From: Eucalyptus grandis
Lineage: Eukaryota > Streptophyta > Magnoliopsida > Myrtales > Myrtaceae
Assembly: GCF_016545825.1 (NCBI RefSeq)
Contig: NC_052613.1
Coordinates: 6,510,001 to 6,574,000 of the forward strand
Direction: 5' to 3'
DNA length: 64,000 bases
Shown here: piece after piece, positions 25,085 to 37,653 of the stretch
How the letters are laid out: every line of letters begins with the position of its first letter
How positions within the stretch are numbered: the first letter of the stretch is position 1
The notes under the pieces: model-generated
Told to the model about the DNA's origin: nothing
Seen by the model: the letters and a program-made list of their open reading frames with translations, nothing else
Databases searched by the model: none
Program-made: the position numbers and the translations under genes

Positions 25085-28000
25085 CTATGATTGGACTGGC
25101 TCCTGATGAGGAATCACTGAAGGTCCTGGTTCTATTGTGATCTGCAAACCATGATGCTGTCCTGCCTGTAGCATGAATGCAACTTCACTTGCTGCAAGTG
25201 CCGCAGCTTCCTGGTTCAAGGAATCGAGAATCATTTAAATTTAACAGTTTTACCAGTAGATGCTTACTTAATCACCTAGTCATGAAACAACAAGAGTTTG
25301 GCCACCACTGAGACAAACCCCCCATTCTCTTGTGTGGACAGATACCAAACTGCGAGTTCAACAAGAAAAAATGCACAAGACTCCCAGCTGAGACAGATAA
25401 GAATTTTTCCACAGGGAGAGAGAGAGAGGAGACTGATTACAAGAACCAAAACCACATTGCACAACCTTGCCACCAGCCCAATAGTGCACTTCCAAAGTTA
25501 TCTGCTAACGTGTCTTAAACTAGCAAATTGATAGAAATAAGTAATGCCAAGTAGCAAACATGCTTCCTCTAGCAAATTCTTAAATACTTATAAACTTAAG
25601 GTATTAACAGGATTAAAAGATGGATGAAATTTCCTTCAAGATAATTAAAAATAAAAATGAAAGTGTCACTCCAAACCTGTCTTTGTCTTCGACGCTGTAA
25701 GATACTTATTGCCCAAGCCATAATGTAGCAAGGAAGAAGAAAGCCGGCAGCTCGAAGCAGGAACAGCTGGAAAGAAAAAACCGGTAAACTAATGCCACAA
25801 GAGATAACTGATAAAACCTCTAGTAGTTAATAAGAAAATAGAACACTCACAGAGAAAAATGCAGATGCATCATCTTCATCATCACCATTGGTGAGGTATA
25901 GGGCATGCCTTAAGAGTAAAAGAGCCATCAACTGCCATCAAAAGGGTAAAGCTCGTTAAAAAAGGAAAAAGTGCAAAATCCAAGCACAGTTTTTTTACAT
26001 TAGTGTGATGTCAGAATAATATTGTGAGAAGCAAAGACGTAAGTCCTTCCACCCCCCTTTCTCCCTCCCTGCGATCATGAATGAATTTTGATTTTTGTTT
26101 AAATTGACAAGCAGGCGAAGTGTGCATGCATAAACTGAAATTTTGTAAGTTCAAGGAATCAGAAACACATTGCCACTTCAGGGCCCCATGTTAAGTGACA
26201 TGATTTTATCAAAATGTAATGCATCCCCAAATCACATGACAAACAAGGCCATTATAATTTATGACTCACAATAAGAGCCGCAGAGCGGCAAAATGCGGCT
26301 CCACTTGCATTGTTGTCAGCGTATTCATCATACTCTGCATCCAGAAAATGGCGTTCTGCAGCCATTGCCAAAATACGAGGATCACGTAAATCCAGAGGAG
26401 CACCAGCCAGCGTCCAACCCTCACTGCACATAAAAAATGAAATATAAGACATCAACATGATCAAATCTGACCTGGTACAAAGCTTTTTCCTTCATAATAA
26501 AATATATATTTAAAAAAAAAAAAAAAAAAACACTCACACAATGCACTAAGGTTTTACTTTACCATCCTGTCCTCTGCAAAATGTCTAAGAAAATAAACTC
26601 TTGAAGATGCAAGTTGAGAGGACAGTAATTCCACTCACAGGATTTTGGCTGGAAATATATGACTGATATGCAATAATTTATTCATCTACCATCATGGTAA
26701 GTGTGTCCGAAACAAAAGGGAAAAATCACCCAATTCAGGAAACTTTATGAGGTCCTCAACATCTTTAACGCCAAAAAAGTCAAAAAAGAATTATAATTGG
26801 AAAACGAAAAAAGAGTCTTTGCCATTATTAGGAAAAATGAATCATTGACAAGTGCAAATTAGAAGCCAACCCATGTCAAACTTTTTAACATCAATCCTAC
26901 ACAACAAAATGATCCACGCAGTAGTTTTCATTCTCCATAAATCATTGCAGCAAGTTAAAATAAAGCTAACTAGTTAATAGTACAAGCATATTAAAGTAAA
27001 CTCTTGCCTTATGTCAATTGCAGCGTCTTCAGAGTTCGGGGGAGCTGGTGGGGCTGTATAGCCAGGCTCATAAGCCTAAACATCAACCATGAAATTTCCC
27101 TAGCGTCAGTAAATATGGAAAAACTCTGCCACTCAGAAAGTGACCATCAATCCACACAATGGTAAGATCAAACAAGCCTCTACCCAGTAAGTGGAATAGA
27201 AAAACAATAATCCATAAAATTGGATAATTTTAGTAACTGCATGCAGACAATATTGAGTCATACAGTATTTAGTTGGAGGCAGTACGGTATTTGACAAATT
27301 GCCATTTATTTTATGGAGCAGTCAGAGGCAGATCAGAACTTATAAAGAAAAATGAGAGGGGAATAAAAATTCTCTCTTCTTCAAATCATCCTAGTACAAT
27401 GCAGCATACAACCTAGCAGCCATTGGAAAGACTATAACTGTGCTATGTCATAATTATATTTGAAGAGGAAGGGAACAAAAAGACTAATGCAATTTCACGA
27501 AGCAATTTTACTGAGCATCGCCGATTTCATATGTGAGCACCTATACGCATCAAGCAACCAACAAATTAGGTAGTTGTAAAAAAAGTTTCAGGTGCTAATA
27601 GGGACTTACCTGATGGCATATTTCACAAATTACATCTCCTTTCTCATTGCACCACCGCTGCACACATTTCCTGTGAGCATACTACACACAAAAGAAAACA
27701 AAACCGTTGGACCAGGATTTCAGTGCATCTGATCATACGCTAATGATGCTCAAGTAAACATTCAGGTTTCTATTTTATAGAAGAAAAATGATGAGATATT
27801 CTCGTTGTAATTTTCCAAGCCTTCCAGACCAGATACACTGAGGTCAGGCTTCTATAAGAACAAGCAAACTTTTCAGCACCTTCTACCCCATTGGATTAAC
27901 ATAGCAAAGCTAAAGCACACAGAGCAGCAACACCCCACAGATACAACCCTCAGAACTGATGTAATCAAGCATGTATACCACTACACTGATTGGAAGCACA

Positions 28001-28387
28001 AAAATAGCCAAGTCAATATGTGACATGGCAGCTGGTACATTATGAAGAAAATCACAAATAACAATATATTATGTCTTTAAAAAAAAAAAGGAAAAAGAGA
28101 CCCAAAAAAGCATAAACCTTCAAACTGCCACTGCAAGCACAAGGAGTCTCCAAATTCTTAATGCTATCCTCCTCCTGGCAAATGCGACATTCAACAGTCT
28201 GAATGAGAGGTTCTTCTTCTTCGCATGTGTTGATGACTTGTATATCCTCGACTTCAACAGCAGAGGTTGCCGGATCAGCAGTGTGAGAAGATGAACCCTC
28301 TCCAGCAGGCTTTGCAGCCTTTTCAAGAGATTGTGATCTCTCGGGTGTAATGAAGTGATCCACACAGAGGACAAGATGCTCACTCAT
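25085..28387 (-). CDS. RING-CH (MARCH-type) membrane E3 ubiquitin ligase, PITCHOUN/DUF3675 type
   Basis: Seven exons on the minus strand (28118-28387, 27610-27681, 27008-27075, 26270-26423, 25851-25931, 25677-25766, 25085-25210) give 286 residues. The C4HC3 RING-CH finger spans about residues 67-114: CRIC, CACSG, HRKC, CNEKGD and CEICHQ supply the zinc ligands, split over exons 1 and 2. The central SEGWTLAGAPLDLRDPRIL block and two hydrophobic segments (about 183-202 and 216-238) define the plant DUF3675 family, which are membrane-anchored ubiquitin ligases. Substrates are unknown. All phases join without a break. Intron 3 uses a GC donor (AAG|GCAAG). The first exon boundary CAG|GTACGAT at 29271 suggests a further untranslated leader exon. 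Confidence 0.93.
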
Positions 28388-28407
28388 TCCGATTATGAAG
28401 AAATTGC

Positions 28408-29271
28408 CTGATACATCAAAAGATTCAACAGAAAATTGGATCGATCCCAAGTAAAACACAACCCCCAAACCAAGCAACAGTCAATTTCCACAACTTAAGT
28501 CGCTTTGAAGGCACAGAAGCATGTTTTGAGCTACGACATCACCGATGGAAGGAGAACCACTTAAACATCTTATATCTACAAACCAAGTGGTTTTGACTGT
28601 CGAAAAATATCAATGACTGTAATTATCTCGAGATACTCCCCGCCTGGATGCTTAAATTCTCGATCCTCTCTTATTATTCAATACTTACACTAATTAAAAT
28701 AGAATCAGAAATATAAGCTGTTGAGTTCCATTTGTAGACCTTGAAAAACAAGATTCACCAATTACTCGATGAGAAATACATCACTTTCTACAACAAACCC
28801 CCGTCTTTCGCCCGACAAATCCATCATTCCCCGCAAATGCTCCCCACATACTGAAACAAAGACCGGGCCTTTCCCCATCTCCACAGACCAAAAATGCCAT
28901 CTTGACTTCCCTCTCTCGGCTCTCGGCAACTGGCCGGAGAAATCGAAACGACGGACTTCACGAGCGCCAGACCGACCGACCGCGAAACAACCCCGATCCT
29001 CGACCCTCGACAACCCCGACGACCTCAAGGATTCCCCCGCCCCGCGTTGACCCCCACCAAAAAAAAAAAAAACCACCCGCAGACGACTCCTCCGCCTCGT
29101 CCCCATCGACAGTCCGGCACAACAGGCGGCGCCATTCCCGTCCGGACGACACCAAAAAACCCACCCAAATCGGCACTCCGGAACCCTAATTCTCCCCAAA
29201 AGAAAACACAACAATGACAGCACCAGATCGAACGCGGCCGGAATCCGACGCCACCGAGGACCGGATCGTAC
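28408..29271 (-). other. Probable 5'-UTR intron of the RING-CH gene
   Basis: On the minus strand CAG|GTACGAT at 29271 is a good donor and GTATCAG|GC at 28408 a good acceptor, placed 20 bases before the start codon. A GC-rich, CpG-rich block at about 28860-29620 precedes and overlaps the donor, as expected around a plant transcription start. This is inferred without transcript data. Confidence 0.5.
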
Positions 29272-29360
29272 CTGGGGAAAAACCGGGTCGGGGCAGACGC
29301 GGGTTCCGGGTCGGGTCCGGAGCTCCAAGAGAGAAGGCGAGCTTCAGCAAAGGAAGGGGA

Positions 29361-29388
29361 GAAGAGAAGAGAAGAGAAGAGAAGAGGA
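29361..29388. repeat. (AGAGA)n-type pentanucleotide repeat
   Basis: Repeats of AGAGA/GAAGA in the leader region of the RING-CH gene. On the transcribed strand it is a TCTTC-rich pyrimidine tract typical of plant 5' leaders. Confidence 0.7.
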
Positions 29389-29619
29389 GGAAGGAGGAAG
29401 GAGGAGAAGAGCGAGTTTTTGTACGCGCGACGACGACGGACCGGCCGGTGGGTGGGGACGTTAACTCCTCGGCACGTCCGGTTCGTGGAAATTGACGTTA
29501 ACTCTTCCGAAAGTCCGCTTCCTGGAAACCGACGTTTGATTCTGCCGTCTTGACCCCGCGCCCGCGGGGGACGGAAGGACTGACGGCCGTTAAGAACCGC
29601 CGTCACGGGGTCGCGTTCC

Positions 29620-32268
29620 GATTTTCTGCCGGCGTTTCCTTTAATTATCTAGGAACTCATCTTATTATACAGTCCGTGGACCTTTTCTTAGGCCACTTGA
29701 TGACCCCCGGCCAAATTGCCAAGTCCTATAGCCTTCTAGATGTACAATTTTTGACTTATCGCATTAATTTAACCGTTAGAGTTTGGTATATCGACATTAT
29801 TCATTACGTGTATATTCAAAAAAGGTAGATCAGGTTGGGTCAAAAATAGTCCAACTTGAATTAATATATTTTTATCTGTTCTAATCCATTTTCATATTTG
29901 ATGCAAATTTAGTGATTCGAACCATCTCCGAATTCAATTGTAGCAACTCTTCTCCTCAAACTATTGCCTTCAAAGAATGGGCCACTCCATGTGCTGACTT
30001 GTCGTGTTAGTGAGGACGCTCGAGAGGCGGGTTATGGACAAGGGCATGAAGGCGGTGGTAATGAAAAGTTTGAGTTTTTTTTCCTTAGAAGAATGACATG
30101 TTATAGTATTGTGAAATTGCGAGCCACAAGAAGAAAATCTAATGATAACCGAAGCAAAGTGAACAAATGGAGAACACCACCAATAGTGAAATTGGAGAGG
30201 ATGAGAGAAGCAACCAGCAAAGAATGATCAACGTGAGTTAAGCCTCGACTATTTATTATATGGGTTGAAAGTTTCTAATAATCGACCATTAAAACCCATC
30301 TATCTTAGACTTTTAGCTTTAAAACCCATTATGGCAAGTATTTTAAGTTTAAGATGACTCATTTAGATAAATATGGATCAGAATATGGGTCTGTGACCTA
30401 TTTTGAGAGCCCTAATTATGTGTTGGTCGATCCTCGCCTTTTTCTAATGGATTGTTGCACTCCCGTGTCTTCTATGACGATCTACGACTCGCTGTAGCGA
30501 AGAGCTTTTGTATGCGCATACAATTTCAGCTTCCCGAGGATTTGCACGCGCGATGGGTAGACATTAGATAGAGCTCGTGCTCGAGTCGAGACTCGGCCGA
30601 GAGTTCGTGTTGCTATTGATATTCCCTTGTTTGCCAACCACTAAACTCTAGATGGATTTCATTGACCATTTCTTGGGCAAATTAGACAGGCCGCATACCA
30701 CGCTTTTCGCCGTGGTGCTGGGGCGACAGCTTTTTAGTTTGTTAAATTACAAGTGGATATATCATATTTCGTTAATTATTATAATGTAGCAGCCATCTAG
30801 ATGTCGAACCATGCACAAGTAAAAGGCGCGTTGGAGGATTTCCAGCTCAAAGATCTAAAAAGTGCCACAAACTGTGCAGAAACTGCCCTGGACCCATGCA
30901 CAAGTAGAAGGGTTGAGCTTAATTGATTTATTGAAATTCACAGGACGTTTTATGGACGTTCAGTTAACAAAATTTTCACGCTTATACTCCATAATTGTTA
31001 AATAAAAGAATTAACCCTATTATTGGTCCCGAAAATTCTTCTAGCTATATATAGTAATTACAATTATTTAACTAAAGATACATCTCAATTTCTACACTCA
31101 GCTCAAAAAATTGATGACAGATTTTCAATCGACATTGAAATTTGTGCTCCTTGATCAGGGGAAAAAAACTTCTCCACCGATCAAAGGCAAGAATCACTTT
31201 ATGGCAACTTTTACTTGACACGTTTATTTTGCAGAAAGAAAATGCAAATTTAAAATTATATTTATAAAAGTAATCGTTTTTATAACTAGATAATATATGT
31301 TAACTAAAAGTATTTTCTAAGGGACGGTAACAATCACTTTCCGAAACTATGTTTTGAATTATTGATTTTCTATGAAAGGCAGTTATCACGGCGTGGGAAG
31401 ATTTGACGCGATCAAACCGAGGACCTTTTCCAAGAAGCAGCACGGGCGACCTTAATTTACGACCTCGGGTTCTTGTCGGGACTTTTTTGATCTCGTTGAC
31501 CATTGACCCGTTTGTTCTTGCCGTGTACGCGCTTATCAGGTAAAAAGCATTCCCGTCCGGTGCATTTGGAGTGATTCTTGCACCCCCATCTTTTGCAGCT
31601 AGTCATTATATTTATAACTTCACCAGCCCAAAAAAGTAAGAAAGGAATGAATTATTTACTGGGCATATAAACTGGGGATGAGCAACAGGTCGCTTTCATC
31701 CAAGAATCGAACCAAACCGATTTCACAAGACAAGTACCTAGCCAATTCACATGGGGGATTGGTTCAGTTCCCTATTATTGACTTTGAATGGATTGGTTCT
31801 AATTGGGAAGGGAACCGAATCAAAACCACCTTACTGGTCAATTCTAAGCCAATTTGTATCAGTTTGGTTTTCCAATTCTCGACTTCGACTCAATTGGGTT
31901 TACTCTAGAATCAACTAGTTCGATTCCAGACCAATTTTAGGGTTAATTAGTACAGTTTTCAATTCCACAAAAAAAAACACCACAAGCGGACAGTCTATTT
32001 GTGACTTAATTGTGAATAGAGTGCACAAGAGGTTGATACTTCATCCATGGGCCTAGAGAGAAACGAGCCCATGGTCTCATGGGCTTTCTCTCAACCCAAC
32101 CCCATTTCACATTCAATAATTTAGCTTCGAATTTGCAAATTAGAATGTGAAAATAATCATGATTTGGGTGCTGCGATGATATTGTTGAACTAACTTCGGT
32201 GCTTCGAAGAGAATGGTTTAAATCTTTCAATCTTATATCATGTGGCATGTAACTCATGTTACAAATCT
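29620..32268. other. Gene-free stretch
   Basis: No coding region is supported. A segment at about 31675-31925 begins GGGATGAGCAA and is full of GGTTCCAATT/AATTGG words, resembling decayed hAT-type repeats seen elsewhere in the window. Nothing else is recognisable. Confidence 0.5.
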
Positions 32269-32585
32269 GAAGGGAAAATACCACAAAAAATTTCAAATTA
32301 TAAACACAAATGCTCTAATTTTTTCTTGTGTCACAAAAATTCTGAAATTTATCAATTGTAACATGGATATCTCAAATTATTCTTTTTGTCAGGTAAAAAC
32401 CCGAACTTGTATATGTATGACATGTATATCCATATTAGTATAAGTTTGGGATCTTTTACAATATATATATTTTTGGCATTCACATCACAATGGACAAGTT
32501 TAACATTTTTAGATACACAACAAAAGTTGGATATATTTGTGTTACAATGAGTAGTTTAATTTTTTTGTGGTATTAACTATCCTTA
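32269..32585. mobile_element. Probable MITE with inverted ends
   Basis: The left end AAGGGAAAATACCACAAAAA matches the reverse complement of the right end, AAGGATAGTTAATACCACAA, with a few changes. Inner sequence again repeats 'CACAA..TCAAA' words in opposite orientation. The style resembles the MITEs at 4019 and 38560, but I find no clear target-site duplication, so the exact limits are uncertain. Confidence 0.45.
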
Positions 32586-32889
32586 AAAAGTCCAACAGAT
32601 TCTCGATCACCAAAAAGAAAAACTATTCTTAAAAATTTAACGCGATAAATCTATGGTATTTTATATATTTTTGCTAATAAGTGTTGGGGACACTTAAATA
32701 AATCAAAAAAAAAAAATACACTATAGTTTCCATCAAAGCGAATAATCGATATTGCGAAGATCTAACATTTCCATTACACCCATTTATTTATTTTTCTTTT
32801 CTTCACCTTTTTTTTTTTTTAAAAAATTTCCTTCTCTTTTGGCCAACTTCTTTTCTTTAAATTAACCTTCGATCGCGCAAAAAGCAGAA

Positions 32890-32928
32890 AAACCCTACGC
32901 AAACCGCGCGATCGCTGCTTAAGGGTTT
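32890..32928 (+). promoter_or_regulatory. Telo-box motifs upstream of the EMB514-like gene
   Basis: AAACCCTA lies at 32890-32897, and AGGGTTT, the inverse form, at 32922-32928, just before the start codon. Telo-boxes (AAACCCTA) are common near the start of plant genes for ribosome production and translation, which agrees with a nucleolar role proposed for EMB514-type proteins. Confidence 0.5.
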
Positions 32929-32938
32929 TAGCGTCGCC

Positions 32939-34610
32939 ATGGCAGAGGAGGTGCCGCCGGAGCTCGCCGCCGGGGAGAACCCACCGGCTGCCGAGGACAT
33001 GGAGCTCGTGGCCGGGGAGCCCGACCCGAAGGCCGAGGAGGCCGCGGCCGGCGGCGGCGAGGAGCCCAAGGCGAAGCGCCCGAGGGAGGAAGAAGAAGAA
33101 GAAGGGGAGGAGGAGGAGGAGGAGGAGGAGGACGCGGAGGAGGGCGGCGGCGGCGGCGGCGGCGGCGCGGTGAAGAAGCAGAAGGTGGAGGAGAAGTCCG
33201 TCGAGGAGGAGCGCCTGGAGAAGGGTCCGGGTCCGGGTCGGACCAAGGTCGGGCCCAAGGAGTTCGGGTCAGCCGTGGAGATGTTCGACTACTTCTTCAA
33301 GTTCCTCCATTTCTGGCCTGCCAACGTCAATGTCAATAAGGTACGGCGAGGATGCGAATGCTTAGCTTCGGCTTGCAATTTCTTTCCTGGATTTCGTGCA
33401 TTTCTGTTGAGCAATTGGAGGTAGAGTGTAAGTTCAATTCAAGCGTTTGATTGTTCGGGAGTGTATTCGTTTGAATGCTGCAATTTGTTTGTGATGTGTC
33501 GACGACGGTTCGATCGGTCGGACTTGAATTGGTCGAATTCGGAAGCTCTTAGTTTCTGAGGTTGAATGGCTATGAAATGATCGAACAAATTTCTCGCCTT
33601 TCGACGATTTTTGATGTCGGGTTGTCAATGAGAAGAGAAGGAACTGGGTTTTCTTGTGAATTGCATGACCTCGCTACTGCTTGAGGCAAGATCAATTTGA
33701 CCATCCACTGTTCTTTCTGAGAAAAAAAGAAGAAGAAATCTGGGATTTTTGCTGAGGGAAGATAAGTTGTTCCTTGTACATTGGTCAGCTGAAAGTAGGC
33801 AGTGTTCTCCACTTAGATGGAGATCTCGCTCAAGCTATGTGGAATGGAATTTATTTGAGGGTGACACGCAATAGCTGAGCACATTGTTTTCATGAGTGCT
33901 GTTATAAGTTTGGTTTGCCAGGAAGATTCGTCTGGTAAGCATTAGGAAGTCCTGGGCAGCTTGTTGTGCTGGTAATGTGCCCAATAGAAGCAGTATCTTG
34001 ATCATGCGAAGGGTAATGTACAGATAGAATCTCTTACCTGCTTGTTAGGTGTGTGATGCACATTTTTATCATGCTAGTTACAAGTGATCACCACATCGAC
34101 TGACTAGCTTGATTTTTGTGTCCAAGAGAAAGAATTTAATCACATACTGAATGATTGAGTCATACTTGAATCATGTAGTGGATTCAGTCAAACCAATTGC
34201 ATGTTACATCTCAATTTTTTGGAGCTTTTGGCTTTATAATTGTATTGATAGCCCATGCTTTATGCTAATTTTTTCCTCCCACAATGCAGTACGAGTACTT
34301 GACGTTGCTGGAGTTGATTAAGAAGGGGCATTCAGAGCCGGAGAAAAAAATAGGTGCAGGAATCAAAGCATTTCAAGTCCGATTTCATCCCACATTCAAA
34401 AGTAAGTGCTTCTTCCTTATAAGGGAAGATGACTCCATGGATGATTTCAGCTTCAGGAAGTGCGTGGACCACATAATCCCATTGCCGGAGGAAATGAAAG
34501 CCAAAGAGGGGGTCAGCAGGGCATTAGGTGGTGACAAAGGACATGGAGGAAGAGGAGGTCGTGGACGAGGTGGCCGCGGTCGTGGAAGGGGCAGGAGAGG
34601 AAAACACTGA
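32939..34610 (+). CDS. EMB514: EMB514/DCL-like protein (DUF3223), acidic N-terminus and RGG tail
   Basis: Two exons, 32939-33340 and 34290-34610, joined in phase 0 by a GT-AG intron, encode 240 residues. The first ~100 residues are low-complexity: Ala/Pro/Glu-rich, then an acidic Glu run, a Gly run and a basic patch VKKQK. The DUF3223 domain spans about residues 105-205 and is cut by the intron (block FFKFLHFWPANVNVNK, then EYLTLLELIKKGH, GAGIKAFQVRFHP and the end FRKCVDHIIPLPEE). The tail is an RGG repeat of about 25 residues, typical of RNA binding. Related proteins are EMB514, needed for embryo development, and DCL, needed for plastid rRNA processing. Without a transit peptide this one is probably nuclear or nucleolar. 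Confidence 0.9.
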
Positions 34611-36498
34611 GGTTTATGATGATGTCAATGTTAACCTGTTGCTGATGTGGGTTGGAGAGAAAAATTAGCACCAGGGGTTTTTGTTGTACTCCCTTATTTT
34701 GCTTTGCTATTGCAAATGCACATGCTGTGCTGCCGGGATATGCTTGTATCGGATAGTCATGCATCATTTTCTTGTTTAGCAGCTCTTGTTCAAAGAGAGT
34801 AGTGATTTCTTAACTAAGGTTTTGGATTCTTGCGCAACTTTTTAGTGTACTACACTATGATCATGAAATGCAGAATGCAATGCTGGTTCTAGCTCGATTG
34901 GATCAAGCGTGATCTTAAAGGCGAATATTGACTAATGTTATTGAGTTCAATCACTGGCTTGTGGGCTTCATTTCGATGAGGTGCCTTACTTGACTTTGAT
35001 AGCGGAAAAGCAAAGGGTAAAGCTTATGAACAATGACTAGTCCTAAAGACCAGATGCTCTGCATTTCTCGGCTAAACCGAGTTCTAGTTTTTGTGATTGG
35101 TGTCATCATCAAGTAGACTTCCGGTTGAGGTTCATCGGCCCGGATGGTGCTCAGACTCTTACATTTCAGTTCCAAATAGGTTACTGAAACCGAACTGCTG
35201 AGAACTACGCAGTTCTGGTTTGCAATGGCAGATGCAAGCGAATCCGGAAATGCCTTGCCTTATGCTATCTTATGGTTCGAGCAAATCTTCTTGCGCTACT
35301 TCATGTGGCAAGGTTGCTCTTCTTTGCATCGATTCATCAGATTCGACGATTCTCATGTACTCGAATTACTTCAGGGTTTTCACCATCGGCATTGTGCCGC
35401 AGCCATCTGCACAACCCTGCCCTCATCATCTTGCGGGACCCTTTGAAGGCAATAAAAGTCTGGATTGAATCCTAATTAAGTTCACAATAATGGATGAAAC
35501 TAACGGTTACAGCCGCAACATATCTCCTTTATTTACTTAGAAAACAAAAGTTAAAAGCGTATCATGGCAACAAAGTGGAAGGTATCATCAGTTCATGGAT
35601 GACAATGCACGACAGTTCGAACACCATACGCATTTTCTCTGCAATGCTGACTATATAGATATACATAAATCCTTCCGAATCTTTTACTTGGTCCAATTCA
35701 GAACTATCTATGTACTATCGTACATACGTATTTACGTAGATACGTACGTGGAAATATACGGCTACTGAACTGTTGTTTGGAACATCCTTATGGGGCAAGA
35801 AGGCTACTTCTGAGGTTCCTGTACCAGCAGATCCAAGCGTTGTAACTGTTCCACGAGCCAACCCATTGAAGTTAAACCCCTCATCATTGAAAGTCATTAA
35901 CTCATGCATTATAGCCGCCATTAACTATGGATTAACACCAAAAGATACAGCAGATAATTGGTAAACCGCATTATGTGATGACGTATTTCGTACGTATTTT
36001 GTACATGCATGCACTACATCTCCCGCACTTTCCTTCCGAATCCAACCCTCATCAACAAAACGCTAGCCCCCATGCAAGTGGAATTCTTGTTGGATTTGAC
36101 AACCCAAGAATCCTCGTTGTGTTCCCAAAGCCTACCAGATTTTCTTGGAATCGAAGAACGAGTGCATGATTCCGCAACCTTCCCATAATTATTAGGTTCC
36201 TCTCTCTCTCAAATTCATCTCGTAACTCTCAAAAGATCGAGAGAAACACGCGTTTAGCCAATAAATGAGATTGATGATGGTAGTTCATGCATATGCATGG
36301 CCGGTTTTATCCGCGGGACGGCGCACGATCGCCCATGACATTAATTGCAGTTGGTGTTCATTCATCTGTATTTATGCACAACGCGCCACTCGCCATCTCG
36401 ATCGGTTCCACTGAAAAGCTGGAAAAATTACCAGTGTTGTACAAGAAAAGCCGGAGAATTCACCAGTGTTGCACGAGAAGTTGAGAACAACCTTGGCG
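34611..36498. other. Intergenic stretch
   Basis: It holds the 3' end of the EMB514-like gene and the promoter of the RKD gene. A 73-codon plus-strand frame starting with ATG at 35225 matches nothing I recognise. A palindrome-rich TACGTA segment lies at about 35705-35760. Confidence 0.5.
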
Positions 36499-37653
36499 AT
36501 GGCCAGTCATCACCACCAAGCAGTGAAGCTCGAGACGTCAGGCTCCGACTACGACTTCATCGCAAAAGATGAAGACCTTTTGTTTCTTAATGATCACTTG
36601 CCTAATCTTGGAATCTGGTATCACACCAGTCTTCTTTTTCTCTTTCCGCTTCTTGTGTTCTTTCATTTGCTTTTTGGGTGCAGTAGTAAAGCATATATAA
36701 AGAGTCCTAACACGCTTCTCTCTCTCTTTTTCCCCTGTAAATATGAAAATAAAGCAGTCGAAGAACGTGTATTTCTTCGTTCGATTGGCAGTATAATCTG
36801 TCGATTCACGAGTCTTTTCCAATGTTGGCGACATCATATCCAGATGAGACTTGGTACTCCAATTTAGACATTGTTGAGCACAGTAATGCTGGTGTCGTCA
36901 AAGGTAGGTGTGGATTTTAACTCTATGATACATTTCTCGGAGTATGCATGATAGTCTTTGCTTCTGATTTCATTGACTGGCATTGCAGATAATGCCATTC
37001 ACCTTGGCGATGTGAATGGGTTATTAGAAGGAATTAAGGAAATTAACGGGTTCTTCGAGACGACGGGAAAAAAGGCGGTGTCGTCCGGTACCCATGGAGA
37101 TCGAGCAGGCTTGCCTGATAACATGGCTATGGGTAATGGATCGTCAGGATTAAGTGTGGAACGTGACAGCAAAGAATTGGAAACCAGGACCCGCATCAAG
37201 ATGTTGTCCCGTGAAGCCATCTCCGAGTACTTCTACATGCCGATCACACAAGCCGCCAAGGAGCTCAACGTCGGGCTGACGCTCCTGAAGAAGAGGTGCC
37301 GGGAAGTCGGGATCCGCCGGTGGCCCCACCGGAAGCTCACGAGCCTCCAAACCCTTATCAAGAACGTCCAGGTCCATATCTACGCCTACAGAGTTCTACA
37401 GTCTTTCTTGAATTTGGACCCGCAAGGACGATGATTTGACGCTGCGCTACTTTATGATACGATTTTCGCGAACCGATTGCAGGAACTGGGATGTGGAGAG
37501 GACGAGAGGAAGCTGCAGGAGGCGATAGAGTTGCTGGAGAGGGAGAGGAAGCTGATGGAGGAAGCGCCCGACCTGAAGCTGGAGGACAAGACGAGGAGGC
37601 TGAGGCAGGCGTGCTTCAAGGCCAACTACAAGAAGAGGAAGCTTGTTCCATGA
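36499..37653 (+). CDS. RKD: RWP-RK domain transcription factor, RKD type
   Basis: Four exons (36499-36617, 36758-36903, 36989-37371, 37483-37653) join in frame to give 272 residues. The RWP-RK domain covers about residues 161-212, with [20 protein letters not shown] carrying the family signature RWPHRK at 199-204. A charged helical region rich in Leu, Glu and Lys follows in exon 4, likely a coiled coil for dimerisation. The protein is short and lacks the NIN-like GAF/PB1 regions, so it belongs to the RKD branch. RKD factors control egg-cell and gametophyte identity and early embryo patterning. The first two exons are less conserved; their limits rest on GT-AG sites and matching phase (2 then 1). 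The start is the first ATG in frame. Confidence 0.88.

Noticed and set aside
32857..33258. 133-codon Ser/Pro-rich minus-strand frame
   Set aside because: It is the antisense of the Glu/Gly-rich first exon of the EMB514-like gene.
35225..35446. 73-codon plus-strand frame with a genuine ATG
   Set aside because: The product (MADASESGNALPYAI...) matches no family I know, and no exon partner or promoter pattern is convincing. Two other frames are open over the same bases.
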